Shown: positions 23,361 to 32,272 of the stretch, piece by piece
How positions within the stretch are numbered: position 1 is the first letter of the stretch
Layout: each line of letters starts with the position of its first letter
Source of the DNA: an uncultured Pseudanabaenaceae cyanobacterium
GTDB lineage: Bacteria; Cyanobacteriota; Cyanobacteriia; PCC-9006; JAAUQQ01
NCBI GenBank assembly: GCA_938002085.1
Contig: CALLAT010000088.1
Span: 1-61,290 of the forward strand
Length of the DNA stretch: 61,290 nucleotides
Direction of reading: 5' to 3'
The notes under the pieces: generated by a model
What the model saw: only the letters and a program-made list of their open reading frames with translations
What the model was told of the DNA's origin: nothing
Database searches by the model: none
Position numbers and translations under genes: made by a program

Positions 23361-24953
23361 CTAGCGGGAGGATTTCGACGCGAACGCACTCAAGAAAGGC
23401 AATTTTGACTGGGAGCGCTGGGTGCCAAAGCTCAAGCTCGCCATCTGTCCTACACCGCAAAACCGATTCGCGGCCTGCACGTGATCCGCAGGTTCCAAGC
23501 GCACCGTCACCCTGGCTAGAGCTTGCTGTTGCATTTGGGGCGGTAGGGAAGGCAGTAGCCGCTGCTCTCGGTTTTGGATGACCGACAAACTACTTACCGG
23601 CTCAATGACATCCACTTGACCGGCCACGGGGGCAGCCTGGTCCTTCAAATAAACGCTGACGGGCTGAGACTCATCAATGCGCCCTGCTTCTCGACTGGTC
23701 ACCAGAGTCTCAACCCAGAGGTCGTCACAGTCCAGCATGGTCAACATTTCGTCGGATTGCTCAACCATTTCCCCCGCGTCATATCGGGTTTGGTAAACCA
23801 CGCCGGAGAAGGGAGCAGGCAAGTCACTCACAGGCTGAAGTGGAAGCGCTGTTGGTGCTTGGGCTGCCCCAAGTTGACCATTAAGCTGTTCAACCTGAAG
23901 TTGGAGCGCTGGCAGCTCTGCCAAGCCCGACTGGTAGCTTTGTTGGAGCTTCTGTCGCTGCTGCTTCAAATCCAAGCTCATCTGCTGCTGTCGTAAACGA
24001 CTGGTGGCTTGGTTGGTTTGGGGAGTGGTCGCCGCAAGGGTTCCCATCTCAGTCTGGGTTAGCTGAACTCGTTGTTCCGCTGCGGTCACGGCTGCCTTGT
24101 GGGATGCCAATTGGTCCAGGGCAATCTCCCATTCCGCTTTGAGTTCATCCACCTTTTGCAGAGCGATGAGCTGCTGGTCGTAGAGGGACTGATAGCGCTC
24201 ATAGGACTGCTTCGCCGCACTTGCTTTGGTTTGGGCTTCGTTGAGCTTGGCACTAGCCAGTTCTACCGCCAGTTGCTGACTCGACTGTTGTTGCTGGAGT
24301 TGTTGAATCTCTCGCTGCTGCTCCTGGTTAGCGATCGCTGCCTGACTGCGAGCCTCGTCTTCCGCTAAGGATTGCAGCTGAAGCGTCTGGACATCGAGGG
24401 AGCGCACCTGGTCTTCTAACAACACCAGAGCCTGTTGCTTAGACGTTAGCTCCAACGAGGCCGCCTGAAGCTTAAGGGCGATCGCCTCAGGGGAATCATA
24501 TAGCCCAGCTTCAGAATCATCCGTGACAAAGTTGATGCGGGCTAGAGGCTGACCTGCGCTCACGCTGGCGCCGGGTCTCGCAAAGAAATCTTGAACGGTT
24601 CCCCTCGCAGGCGATTTGACCGTAATGGTTCGCCCATTAACTACCGCATAATCTGTCGTCACATGGAGCCAGCGATAGCTCAAAGAACTGCCCCAAATGC
24701 CCAGTACTGCAACACTTGCTCCTAGGGCCGCTAAGCCCACCAAGCCTCGCTTAACCATCTGCGGGGTCTGGGCTTGCCCTGGAGCCAAGGATTGTGAGCC
24801 TGTTTCCTCAAGTGCAACGGAGTAAGCAGGTGACAGCTCACCAGACGTGGTTTCCAGTGGTAGCTTCCCAACCTGGGAAGAGGTCGTCGTTGCAGGACGG
24901 GCAACCGGAGAACTTGGAGAATCCGGCCCAGAGAAGTTGGGAACAACAGTCAT
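23361..24953 (-). CDS. HlyD-family periplasmic adaptor (Alg44-like position)
   Basis: 530 aa. A ~65-residue Ser/Thr/Pro-rich cytoplasmic tail leads to one membrane helix (about 69-91, LVGLAALGASVAVLGIWGSS). Next come a half-lipoyl segment (GRTITVKSPARGTVQDFF), a long Gln/Leu coiled coil (about 150-360, with QQREIQQLQQQQSSQQ), the second half-lipoyl segment (PAPFSGVVYQTRYDAGEMVE) and a beta-barrel with DCDDLWVETLV. It matches HlyD/EmrA membrane-fusion proteins. In alginate systems Alg44 has this periplasmic part behind a PilZ domain; no PilZ RxxxR...DxSxxG motif is seen here. It is first in an operon with the synthase, so it probably bridges synthase and outer-membrane export. Confidence 0.85.
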   Translation of the reverse strand: MTVVPNFSGPDSPSSPVARPATTTSSQVGKLPLETTSGELSPAYSVALEETGSQSLAPGQAQTPQMVKRGLVGLAALGASVAVLGIWGSSLSYRWLHVTTDYAVVNGRTITVKSPARGTVQDFFARPGASVSAGQPLARINFVTDDSEAGLYDSPEAIALKLQAASLELTSKQQALVLLEDQVRSLDVQTLQLQSLAEDEARSQAAIANQEQQREIQQLQQQQSSQQLAVELASAKLNEAQTKASAAKQSYERYQSLYDQQLIALQKVDELKAEWEIALDQLASHKAAVTAAEQRVQLTQTEMGTLAATTPQTNQATSRLRQQQMSLDLKQQRQKLQQSYQSGLAELPALQLQVEQLNGQLGAAQAPTALPLQPVSDLPAPFSGVVYQTRYDAGEMVEQSDEMLTMLDCDDLWVETLVTSREAGRIDESQPVSVYLKDQAAPVAGQVDVIEPVSSLSVIQNREQRLLPSLPPQMQQQALARVTVRLEPADHVQAANRFCGVGQMASLSFGTQRSQSKLPFLSAFASKSSR

Positions 24954-25582
24954 GGTTTAGAGAAGAGTAATCGGTACTGTCAATCCCCTACAGGGAATGA
25001 CTGAAACCGAGGATGCAATGAGTTGATGAAAGGTGAGTAAAGTCGCTTTAAAAGCAAGATGCTTGACTCGCCTTTCACTGTGATTTCCTTAGTCAATTCA
25101 CAGTCCCCAAACCAACCGTTGACCAGCGATCTTGGAGGCAGGCTACGTGAATATCCATAGACTACGCCGCTCAACATCTATTCCCGCCGGAGGATCCCAA
25201 GTATTTACGGAGGATTCATCACATCCGGAGAGAACTACAAGCTGACATAAAGTTTTAAACTGCCTTCATGAAAATCAAATAGATGTGATTCTCCTCGGGC
25301 CTTTTCCCCCTCGCAATGCCAGCGATGCCAGGCAGACCCCTAAGCCAAGCCAAAGGGCCCCATCAAAGCCATCCAGAGATTGACTGGGCAGAAATACTCA
25401 TTGCCAACGACAAAAGTGTACTACAAAATAATACGCAGTAATGACGAACTTAAATCGCCAGGCTCCGCGATTTCGTAGGATGCTTGCTCTGCTATCGGCC
25501 AGCAAGTGTCCTTAAGCATGTCGCGGCCAGGGGCTTTGCCCTGCAAGCAAGTGGCCTAGGCAGTCGAAAAGGAATAGGAATC
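24954..25582. other. 629-nt divergent intergenic region
   Basis: This separates the adaptor/synthase operon (-) from rtcB (+). It has room for long leaders on both sides. I see short inverted repeats (for example tttaaaagcaagatgcttga) but no known riboswitch and no convincing small gene. rtcB has an in-frame upstream codon at 25484, but the ATG at 25583 has the ribosome-binding site. Confidence 0.45.
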
Positions 25583-26764
25583 ATGGGCTACCAACAGGTC
25601 CCCTTTAAAACCGAAAAGCCCGTTCTCTCCTGGGCAAATCACGATCTCAGCTCCAACGAGATCACCATGGCTCAAAATGTGGCCTCTCTGCCCTTTGTGT
25701 TTAAGCATGTGTCTCTGATGCCCGATGTCCATTTGGGCAAGGGGGCGTTGGTGGGCTCGGTTGTGGCGACGAAAGATGCGATCGTCCCCGCTGCCGTCGG
25801 CGTGGATATTGGCTGTGGCATGTGCGCCATCAAGTTGCCCTTCCAAGGCAATCAGTTAGAGGGCAAGCTCAAGCAAATCCGCAAGGATATTGAAGCGGCC
25901 ATTCCCACAGGGTTTGAAGCCAACAAAACCGTCGAAAAGTCTGTGCAAAATTGGTCCGGCTGGCGCAGCTTTAAGGACTTGCATAAGGGCGTTCAAGATC
26001 GCCGGGGCAAAGCCGAAAAGCAGCTGGGTAGCCTTGGTGGGGGCAACCACTTTATTGAGGTATGCCTCGATGAAGCAGAGCAGGTGTGGCTGATGCTTCA
26101 CTCCGGCTCCCGTAACATTGGCAATAAGCTGGCTCAATGCCATATGGGCACTGCCAAGCATCTGGCACGCCTCTCGGAAGAGAAGATTCCAGACCTAGAC
26201 TTGGCCTACTTCGTTAAGGGCACCGATGAATTCGAAGCCTATTGGCGTGATCTGCAATGGGCCCAGGCCTATGCCCTGTTCAACCGCGATGTGATGATGG
26301 CGCGCTTCAAGCGCATTGTGGAGAAGCACTTGGCGGGGGGCAAGCCCACCAAGCCGCTGCTGTCAGTCAATTGCCATCACAACTATGCGGAGAAAGAGGT
26401 CCACTTTGACGAGGAGGTCTATGTCACCCGTAAGGGAGCTGTGCGAGCTCGCGAAACGGACTACGGCATCATCCCCGGTTCCATGGGGGCTAAATCTTTC
26501 ATCGTGAAGGGCAAGGGAAACCATGCTAGCTTCTGCTCTTGCAGCCATGGAGCGGGGCGCTTGATGTCCCGTGCTAAGGCAAAACGCACCTATTCGCTAG
26601 ATGATTTGATTGAACAGACGGAAGGGATTGAATGCCGCAAGGATAAAGGCGTGCTGGATGAAATTCCAGCGGCCTATAAGCCCATTGAACAGGTGATGGC
26701 TAACCAGGATGATCTGGTGGAAGTTGTGGCTACGCTGCGACAGGTGGTTTGTGTTAAGGGATAG
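25583..26764 (+). CDS. rtcB: RtcB-family RNA ligase
   Basis: 393 aa from ATG 25583 (AGGAATAGGAATC precedes it). RtcB joins 2',3'-cyclic phosphate or 3'-phosphate RNA ends to 5'-OH ends using GTP and Mn. The metal and guanylylation motifs are all visible: SLMPDVHLGKGALVG, GVDIGCGMCAI (Cys ligand), GGGNHFIEV, MLHSGSRNIG, VNCHHNYAEKE, and KGNHASFCSCSHGAGRLMSR with the His that takes GMP. It is shorter than E. coli RtcB (408 aa) and more like the second bacterial RtcB type. No RtcA, RtcR or archease gene is nearby, so repair rather than tRNA splicing is likely. Confidence 0.93.
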   Translation: MGYQQVPFKTEKPVLSWANHDLSSNEITMAQNVASLPFVFKHVSLMPDVHLGKGALVGSVVATKDAIVPAAVGVDIGCGMCAIKLPFQGNQLEGKLKQIRKDIEAAIPTGFEANKTVEKSVQNWSGWRSFKDLHKGVQDRRGKAEKQLGSLGGGNHFIEVCLDEAEQVWLMLHSGSRNIGNKLAQCHMGTAKHLARLSEEKIPDLDLAYFVKGTDEFEAYWRDLQWAQAYALFNRDVMMARFKRIVEKHLAGGKPTKPLLSVNCHHNYAEKEVHFDEEVYVTRKGAVRARETDYGIIPGSMGAKSFIVKGKGNHASFCSCSHGAGRLMSRAKAKRTYSLDDLIEQTEGIECRKDKGVLDEIPAAYKPIEQVMANQDDLVEVVATLRQVVCVKG

Positions 26765-26800
26765 TGGTTCCGTTGGTGGATAAAGCTGTTTAGTTTTGGG

Positions 26801-26820
26801 GCTGAATCTCTCGATTCAGC
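26801..26820 (+). terminator. rtcB terminator
   Basis: gctgaatc - tctc - gattcagc, followed by ttattcattc. An 8-bp stem 36 nt after the rtcB stop. Confidence 0.65.
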
Positions 26821-27014
26821 TTATTCATTCGGAACTCAAACCTTGGAATCGTTTCTGAGTCTAGAAGTCTATGAACTCTGGGTCAGAAACGAAAAATGAT
26901 ATTTAGGAAAGTCTGGTTTCTCTGGCGCTTGTTTTGATTAGGGGCCTGAAATAGCTGCCATTGCTAGGATTTCTAGACCAGCTCTTTTATTACTGTGCTT
27001 TAGTGCCATAACCC

Positions 27015-27809
27015 ATGACCATTCGCCTGCTTTATCCAGCCAATCCCTTAGAACTCAGTCAGGCTGATGAACCTTATCAGGAAGAATATCAGGCGGCGTT
27101 GGCCCAAGGTTTGAATTGCTCGCTGTTTGAGTTTGATAATTTGGCCTTTGATGAGTTTAAGCCGAAGCCCCGTTTGGCTGTGGATGAGGTGGTGCTCTAT
27201 CGAGGCTGGATGCTGACAGTGGAGGGCTATGAGAAATTAGTGAATTTCCTTTCAAAGCGCGGTGCTCAGCCGTTCACGAATGCGCAGGCTTACCGCCGTT
27301 GCCACCATCTGCCGGGCTGGTATGAGACTTGTAAGGATCTGACCGCCGAGACCATTATTTGTGAGAAGGATGCTGACTTTGAAGCGGAGTTAGCTGAGGT
27401 CAATTGGCCGGGTTTCTTCGTGAAGGATTTTGTTAAATCCAATAGCGATGGGCGAGGTTCCGTTGCAAAGTCGCCCCAGGAAATTCCAGAGATCATCACC
27501 TTACTTGAACAATATCGAGGCGAGGTTGAGGGCGGTATTTGCGTTCGGAAATTGCAGTCCTTCGAGGCTGATTCTGAAGAACGCTATTTTGTGCTGAATG
27601 GCCAGGCTTTTGCTCAGGATGGTGAGATTCCAGCAGTGGTTCAAGCCTGTGCTGAGCGGATTGACAGTCCGTTCTTTTCGGTAGATGTGGCGCGAACGGC
27701 AGAGGGGGATTTACAGGTTGTGGAATTGGGGGATGGGCAGGTGAGCGATCGTAAACAATGGCCTGTGGACCGGTTCATCCAAATACTGAGCAATGCTGTG
27801 AAAAGCTAG
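27015..27809 (+). CDS. ATP-grasp domain protein (DUF4343-like)
   Basis: 264 aa. The C-terminal two thirds read as an ATP-grasp fold: GFFVKDFVKSNSDGRGSVAK (glycine-rich ATP loop), GICVRKLQSFEADSEERYFV, and a final VDVARTAEGDLQVVELGDGQ with the Glu/Asp metal ligands. The N-terminal VVLYRGWMLTVEGYEKL region fits the DUF4343 group. Such proteins ligate an amine and a carboxylate, but the substrate here is unknown. Cytosolic. The Uma2 gene follows 39 nt later and may be co-transcribed. Confidence 0.78.
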   Translation: MTIRLLYPANPLELSQADEPYQEEYQAALAQGLNCSLFEFDNLAFDEFKPKPRLAVDEVVLYRGWMLTVEGYEKLVNFLSKRGAQPFTNAQAYRRCHHLPGWYETCKDLTAETIICEKDADFEAELAEVNWPGFFVKDFVKSNSDGRGSVAKSPQEIPEIITLLEQYRGEVEGGICVRKLQSFEADSEERYFVLNGQAFAQDGEIPAVVQACAERIDSPFFSVDVARTAEGDLQVVELGDGQVSDRKQWPVDRFIQILSNAVKS

Positions 27810-27848
27810 CCTGCCATAATGGAAGCATTCGTCGGTTGAGTAGAGCCT

Positions 27849-28436
27849 GTGGTTGCTGCCAAAGAGCCCCAATTCATGACCGTTGAGGAATACCTCGAAT
27901 GGGAACCTCTGCAAGAGATACGCTTCGAGTATTCGGGCGGGCAAATTTATGCCATGACGGGGAGCACAATTCCCCATAACGACTTGGCCTTGAATCTCTA
28001 CACTGCGCTTAGGCCCCATGTGCGTGAGCGTGGCTGTCGCATCAATGTTTCTGATGTGAAAGTCAAGATCTCTGCCGCGGGAGCCTACCGCTATCCCGAC
28101 GTGGTGGTGAGTTGTAGTGAGCCTGATCAACAGGCGACAAAACTATTTGAAGCACCCACACTCATTGTGGAGGTGCTATCGCCTGGAACAGAACGTAAGG
28201 ATCGTGGAGAGAAGTTCAAAGAATACTGTCAGCTTCCGAGCCTGCAAGAGTACGTCTTGATTGATGCTCAGGAAATGCGAGTGGAATGCTATCGCCGGGG
28301 CGAAGGCCGCATGTGGCTCTACTTTGCCTATGGAGCAGGAGATGAAGTGGAGTTAACAAGCTTGGATTTTGTGTGCCCCATTGAATTGATTTACGAAGCC
28401 GTTCAGCTCAGCCAAGAGGGTGAAGCTGATAGCTGA
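27849..28436 (+). CDS. Uma2 family endonuclease-like protein (DUF820)
   Basis: 195 aa from GTG 27849 (ATG 27876 is an alternative). Typical Uma2 signatures are MTVEEYLEWE, RFEYSGGQIYAMTGSTIPHN, YRYPDVVVSC, PTLIVEVLSPGTERKDRGEK and LQEYVLIDAQEMRVECYRR. The PDVVV Asp plus the IVEV Glu and following Lys form a PD-(D/E)xK-like site. The family is hugely expanded in cyanobacteria and its biological role is unsettled; some members may be transposon-related. Here it is alone, with no toxin-antitoxin partner seen. It converges on thyD with a 31-nt gap. Confidence 0.92.
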   Translation: MVAAKEPQFMTVEEYLEWEPLQEIRFEYSGGQIYAMTGSTIPHNDLALNLYTALRPHVRERGCRINVSDVKVKISAAGAYRYPDVVVSCSEPDQQATKLFEAPTLIVEVLSPGTERKDRGEKFKEYCQLPSLQEYVLIDAQEMRVECYRRGEGRMWLYFAYGAGDEVELTSLDFVCPIELIYEAVQLSQEGEADS

Positions 28437-28467
28437 ACGGCATTGGGAATTCAGCGATTCCTTACAT

Positions 28468-29382
28468 CTAGACAAAGCGCTTGAGAGAATCCTTCAGCTC
28501 GCCATATTGATACTCAAATCCACTAGCTTGGGTCTGCTTCGGCATTACCTTTTGTCCTTCCAGCACCACCTTGGCCCCTTCACCCAGCATCAGCTCTAGG
28601 GCAAAGCCTGGCACAGGCATCCAGGCGGGGCGACTCATCACGCTGCCCAGGGTGTCTGTCATCTGCTTCATGGTGACGGGGTTGGGGCTGGTGGCGTTGT
28701 AAGCCCCTGTCATTTGCCCATCAGTGAGGGCCTTGATGATCAGGCTGACCAGATCCTCGCGGTCAACCCAGGAGAACCACTGGTTGCCGCTGCCAATGGG
28801 GCCACCTGCAAAGGCCTTGAAGGCCGGGAGCATCTTGCCCATGGCACCGCCGTTGTCCAAGACAATGCCGATGCGCAGGGTGACGAGGCGAATGCCATCA
28901 GCGACCTTCTGGGCCTCAGCTTCCCATTGCTTGCAGACCTCGGCGAGGAAGTCGTCGCCTGGGCCACTGCTTTCGTCATAGGTCGCAGTTTCGCTAGTGC
29001 CGTAGTAACCGATCGCCGATCCACTCACCAAAACTTGAGGTTTAGACTCAGCCTGTTCAATGGCCTGGGCCAAGCTCCGCGTCGTATCAATGCGGCTATT
29101 GAGAATTTCGTTCTTCTGATCAACGGACCAACGCTTCTCTGCAATAGGTTCACCCGCCAGGTTAACCACGCCATCGCAGCCCGAAATAACGCCCTTCCAT
29201 TCATCAATAATCTCTGGACTGAAGGTGACAAACTCTAAATTGGGAAATTGGCTTTGAGGAAAGCGCTGCTCTGCTTTTCTGACGCTGCGAGTCAACACCA
29301 CAACATGATGCCCTTCTTCTGAGAGGCGTTCGACGAGGCGGCTGCCAACAAATCCTGTGGCTCCGGTGATGGCAACTTTCAT
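28468..29382 (-). CDS. thyD: TIGR01777-family SDR epimerase, ThyD type
   Basis: 304 aa. An extended short-chain dehydrogenase: NAD(P) motif ITGATGFVGSRLVERLSEEG at residues 4-23, DGVVNLAGEPIAEKRWS (about residues 70-86), the YYGTSE active-site Tyr region, and a C-terminal GEGAKVVLEGQKVMPKQTQ followed by GFEYQYGELKDSL. That last pattern defines TIGR01777. In cyanobacteria and plants the ortholog is the thylakoid-associated ThyD/SulA-like protein proposed to affect cell division and membrane organisation. No signal peptide or membrane helix is seen. It starts with ATG 29382. Confidence 0.88.
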   Translation of the reverse strand: MKVAITGATGFVGSRLVERLSEEGHHVVVLTRSVRKAEQRFPQSQFPNLEFVTFSPEIIDEWKGVISGCDGVVNLAGEPIAEKRWSVDQKNEILNSRIDTTRSLAQAIEQAESKPQVLVSGSAIGYYGTSETATYDESSGPGDDFLAEVCKQWEAEAQKVADGIRLVTLRIGIVLDNGGAMGKMLPAFKAFAGGPIGSGNQWFSWVDREDLVSLIIKALTDGQMTGAYNATSPNPVTMKQMTDTLGSVMSRPAWMPVPGFALELMLGEGAKVVLEGQKVMPKQTQASGFEYQYGELKDSLKRFV

Positions 29383-29905
29383 AGGTCTTGGGGATGCAGC
29401 GAGGGTGGGGAATTGGCTAGGAGCTAAAGCCTGTTGGTTTAGCGTCCTGAAGTTTGAATTAGTTTATCCTGCTAGGTTTCTTCTGAGGGGGAGATGGGGA
29501 CTATCCCATAGGCCAAAGGAGCAGTCTGCGGAACTTTCCGTAATTAGACTGCTGATTTTTTCCAGGAATGGGGCATTCTCTGAACAGTTCCAGAATATAT
29601 AGGTAACCTGGCTCGGCTAACTTGCTTGGCAGAGATCGGTCTGGGTATCCAAGCGGCGAATGGCGAGGGGGGCTTTGACTTTAAAGTCGAGCCATATTCT
29701 TGGTAGATTCTCGCAAAAGTCTCCTGATTAACCCTCTGCCGCGTTGTTATACCCCATAGATCAGGTTTTCTATTGGAGCCCAAACTCATATATTGAGTAA
29801 TGGAGATTTCAATCTCAGTACAAAATATTGAGTCATAGCGCCCACAACGCTTAAGTTGTTCGCTATTGTTACTCCTGTCTGCCCACCTCCACAGAGATTG
29901 CGCGT
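29383..29905. other. 523-nt divergent intergenic region
   Basis: Divergent promoter space for thyD and the response regulator. A 122-codon frame on the - strand (29544-29912) has no ribosome-binding site and would overlap the regulator start, so it is not taken as a gene. The ~150 nt before 29906 are AT-rich and probably promoter. Confidence 0.45.
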
Positions 29906-30634
29906 ATGGCACCGGCCAAGATTCTCATCATTGAAGACGAGACCGCTGTTCGCACGCTGATCCTGCGATTCCTCACTAAGCAGGGGTTCCAGGTTGAGGC
30001 AGCGGAAGACGGTAAAACTGGCATGTCGTCGTTTGAAAAATTCAAACCCGACTTAGTCATTCTCGATGTCAATTTGCCTGATACCACTGGCTATGCACTC
30101 TGCAATGACATGCAGGGGCGGACTGGTGTGTTTGTGTTGATGCTCACGAGCCGCGACGATGAAGCGGACAAGATTGAAGGCTTTAAGCAGGGCGCGGATG
30201 ACTACATCACTAAACCTTTTGGTTTGAGTGAGCTGGGCGCCCGTGTAGGGGCTATCCTCAAGCGTCAGCGTACGGTCACTGCGGCTGAGCAGCAATGCTT
30301 GGAGTATCAAGGTTTGAGCATTGACCCCATTCGTCGTGAGGTGAGCCTCAACGATGAGATGGTTCCGTTGACAGCGTTGGAGTTTGACCTCTTACATTTC
30401 TTGGCGAGTCACCCCGGTCGCGTGTGGCGTCGGGCGGAGCTGATTCAAGAGGTGTGGGATTACGATTATGTCGGCGACCAGAGGGTTGTGGACGTTCACA
30501 TCGGTCAGATTCGTAAGAAAATTGAAATTGATACTAGCCAGCCGTCTTTGATTCAGACGGTGCGTGGTGTGGGTTATAAGTTTGAGGCGATGACGGCTGA
30601 GGAAGCTGCGGCTGAGGAGGCTGCTGGGACTTAA
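29906..30634 (+). CDS. OmpR/PhoB-family response regulator
   Basis: 242 aa. The receiver domain (1-120) has the acidic pocket D11/E12, phospho-acceptor D54 (VILDVNLPDT), Thr81 (MLTSRDD) and K103 (DDYITKPF). The C-terminal winged helix (about 130-232) has PLTALEFDLLHFLASHPGRV, RVVDVHIGQIRKKIE and IQTVRGVGYKFE. It is therefore a DNA-binding transcription factor activated by phosphorylation. The sequence is not RpaA or RpaB by my reading of their receiver motifs, and no cognate kinase is adjacent. An acidic Ala/Glu tail ends it. A terminator follows at 30674. Confidence 0.93.
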   Translation: MAPAKILIIEDETAVRTLILRFLTKQGFQVEAAEDGKTGMSSFEKFKPDLVILDVNLPDTTGYALCNDMQGRTGVFVLMLTSRDDEADKIEGFKQGADDYITKPFGLSELGARVGAILKRQRTVTAAEQQCLEYQGLSIDPIRREVSLNDEMVPLTALEFDLLHFLASHPGRVWRRAELIQEVWDYDYVGDQRVVDVHIGQIRKKIEIDTSQPSLIQTVRGVGYKFEAMTAEEAAAEEAAGT

Positions 30635-30673
30635 CTTCAGTTGTCTCTGCTTCGCTCAATCTAATATCTGTGG

Positions 30674-30709
30674 AATCGGTGAGGGTTTGTTGCCCTTGCC
30701 GATTTTTTT
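30674..30709. terminator. Terminator after response regulator
   Basis: aatcggtgaggg - tttgttg - cccttgccgatt followed by a run of T on the + strand. Two G-T pairs. Confidence 0.82.
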
Positions 30710-30746
30710 ATGCACAATTCCGATTGCTGTTTCTTGAATCCTCTGC

Positions 30747-30770
30747 GGGCGAACGGCGGTTCGCCCCTAC
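30747..30770. repeat. Hairpin repeat, GGGCGAAC...GTTCGCCCCTAC
   Basis: gggcgaac (30747-30754), loop ggcg, gttcgccc (30759-30766) then ctac. The ending cgcccctac resembles the end of the GTAGGGGC repeats at 11531, 19281 and 38024. Right after it, attgggtcaac occurs twice, 14 bp apart. Confidence 0.6.
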
Positions 30771-30811
30771 ATTGGGTCAACAAAATTGGGTCAACGAATT
30801 GGCGTCGGGGG

Positions 30812-32089
30812 TCACTTGCTCGATTTGGCAATGCCGTAGGCAGCTTGCTTTGCGATCGCGGGTTTCTTGCCAAATTGCCCGGTCATAATCGCTAAGGCAA
30901 TCATCCGCACGGGGCCGATACGGCGGAGCATCCAGAGCCCGATTCGCCGCAGCCAAACAATGGGAGGCCATTGGTTGGAGAATGTGCGATCGAGGAAATC
31001 GGTGAAGGCGAGGATGGCCCAGTTTTCTAGCTTGCGCCAGCGCTGGTAAGGCTTGAGGGTTTTGACATGGCCAATGTCTAGACCGCGTTGGTTGGCTTGA
31101 CGGAGGACTTGGGCGAGGGCGGCAGCGTCGCGGATGCCCATGTTGAGGCCTTGGCCACCGACGGGGTGGCAGTTATGGGCAGCATCGCCGACGAGGGCCA
31201 GGCGGGGGAGAATGTAGCGATCGCTCTGCATTAACCGCACAGGAAACACCCGCCGGGGGCTATCGGGCTCCACTCGGCCCATCTGTTTGCCGTAGTTCTT
31301 TTCGAGCAGTTTGATAAATTCAGGCTCGGGCATGGCGGCGATCGCCTTTGCTTCCGCATGGGGAGCCGTCCAAACCACCTGGGAACGGTTACCGGGCAGG
31401 GGCAGGATGGCGAAGGGGCCGCTGGGCCAGAAGCGCTCGTAGGCAATGTTTTGGTGGGGCTGCTCGTGGCGCACCGTGAAGCCGATGCAGGACTGCCAGT
31501 AGCCCCAACCCTTTGTGGTTACGTCAGCGGCCTGGCGCAGGGGGGATTGGGCACCGTCTGCGGCCACGACTAGACGCGATCGCAGAAGTTGTCGCTCTCC
31601 CTCAATCTCCACCGTCACCTCAGCGCAGGTCGGCAGGTAGTCCACAGACATCACTTGGGCGGGGCAGCACCAGTGCAGGCTATCGGACTGTTCTAAGCGG
31701 TCGTAGAGGGGCTTGAGCAGGGCATTGTGCTCCGCAACGTAAACCACTTCATCCTGGCGCTTAAGGTCCTTAGAATCGAGCCAGACGACCTTAGGATAGG
31801 CTCCGTCGGAGAGGCGAATGCGTGAGCAGGCGGTGATAGCGGGGCGAATGGCATCCCAGAGACCCAGGCCACGAAAAATATCGGCGGAAAGCAGGGTGAC
31901 GGCATAGGCACGGCGATTGCTGAGGCCTGCGGATTGGGGTCTTGCTTCCACGAGGGCCACGCGCAGGCCAGAGTCGAGCAGAGAACAGGCCAGGGTTGCC
32001 CCCACAATGCCAGCGCCAACGATGATCACATCGGCATCGAGGGCGTCGGTGGAGCTAGAGCGTTGGCTGGGCTGGGTCAGGAGAACCAT
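30812..32089 (-). CDS. UbiH/Coq6-type FAD-dependent hydroxylase
   Basis: 425 aa from ATG 32089 (MVLLTQPSQ); an earlier in-frame ATG at 32143 has worse context. It is a class A flavin monooxygenase: GxGxxG in DVIIVGAGIVGATLACSL (about residues 21-38), the mid DGAQSP motif, and LALVGDAAHNCHPVGGQGLN with the FAD-pyrophosphate GD. This family hydroxylates quinone precursors; in cyanobacteria UbiH-like proteins take part in plastoquinone synthesis (established for homologs; substrate here inferred). The C-terminus has a basic WLRRIGLWMLRRIGPVRM helix that may sit on membranes. It is divergent from the methyltransferase gene (183 nt). Confidence 0.88.
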   Translation of the reverse strand: MVLLTQPSQRSSSTDALDADVIIVGAGIVGATLACSLLDSGLRVALVEARPQSAGLSNRRAYAVTLLSADIFRGLGLWDAIRPAITACSRIRLSDGAYPKVVWLDSKDLKRQDEVVYVAEHNALLKPLYDRLEQSDSLHWCCPAQVMSVDYLPTCAEVTVEIEGERQLLRSRLVVAADGAQSPLRQAADVTTKGWGYWQSCIGFTVRHEQPHQNIAYERFWPSGPFAILPLPGNRSQVVWTAPHAEAKAIAAMPEPEFIKLLEKNYGKQMGRVEPDSPRRVFPVRLMQSDRYILPRLALVGDAAHNCHPVGGQGLNMGIRDAAALAQVLRQANQRGLDIGHVKTLKPYQRWRKLENWAILAFTDFLDRTFSNQWPPIVWLRRIGLWMLRRIGPVRMIALAIMTGQFGKKPAIAKQAAYGIAKSSK

Positions 32090-32272
32090 GGTTGCCGAGT
32101 GTGGATGATGCCTTGAGTTGAGTCGCGAGGCGTTAAATCGCAAGAAGATTTGCCGATAGCTCTATTGTTACGCAAGTTTAAGCTGTCGTCGCGCTGGGCC
32201 TCAGAATTCCTGTTTACTTTAGATTCGGCCTGCACTCGTTGGCGCTGTTCAATTTTTACCGACGCTTCTGCA

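Noticed and set aside
24960-25260. CRISPR-like or riboswitch-like words in the leader of the adaptor gene
   Set aside because: There is only one copy of each word and no spacer pattern; no known riboswitch core could be matched.
29544-29912. 122-codon frame on the - strand before the response regulator
   Set aside because: No Shine-Dalgarno, mixed composition, and it overlaps the regulator's start; the divergent promoter explains the region.
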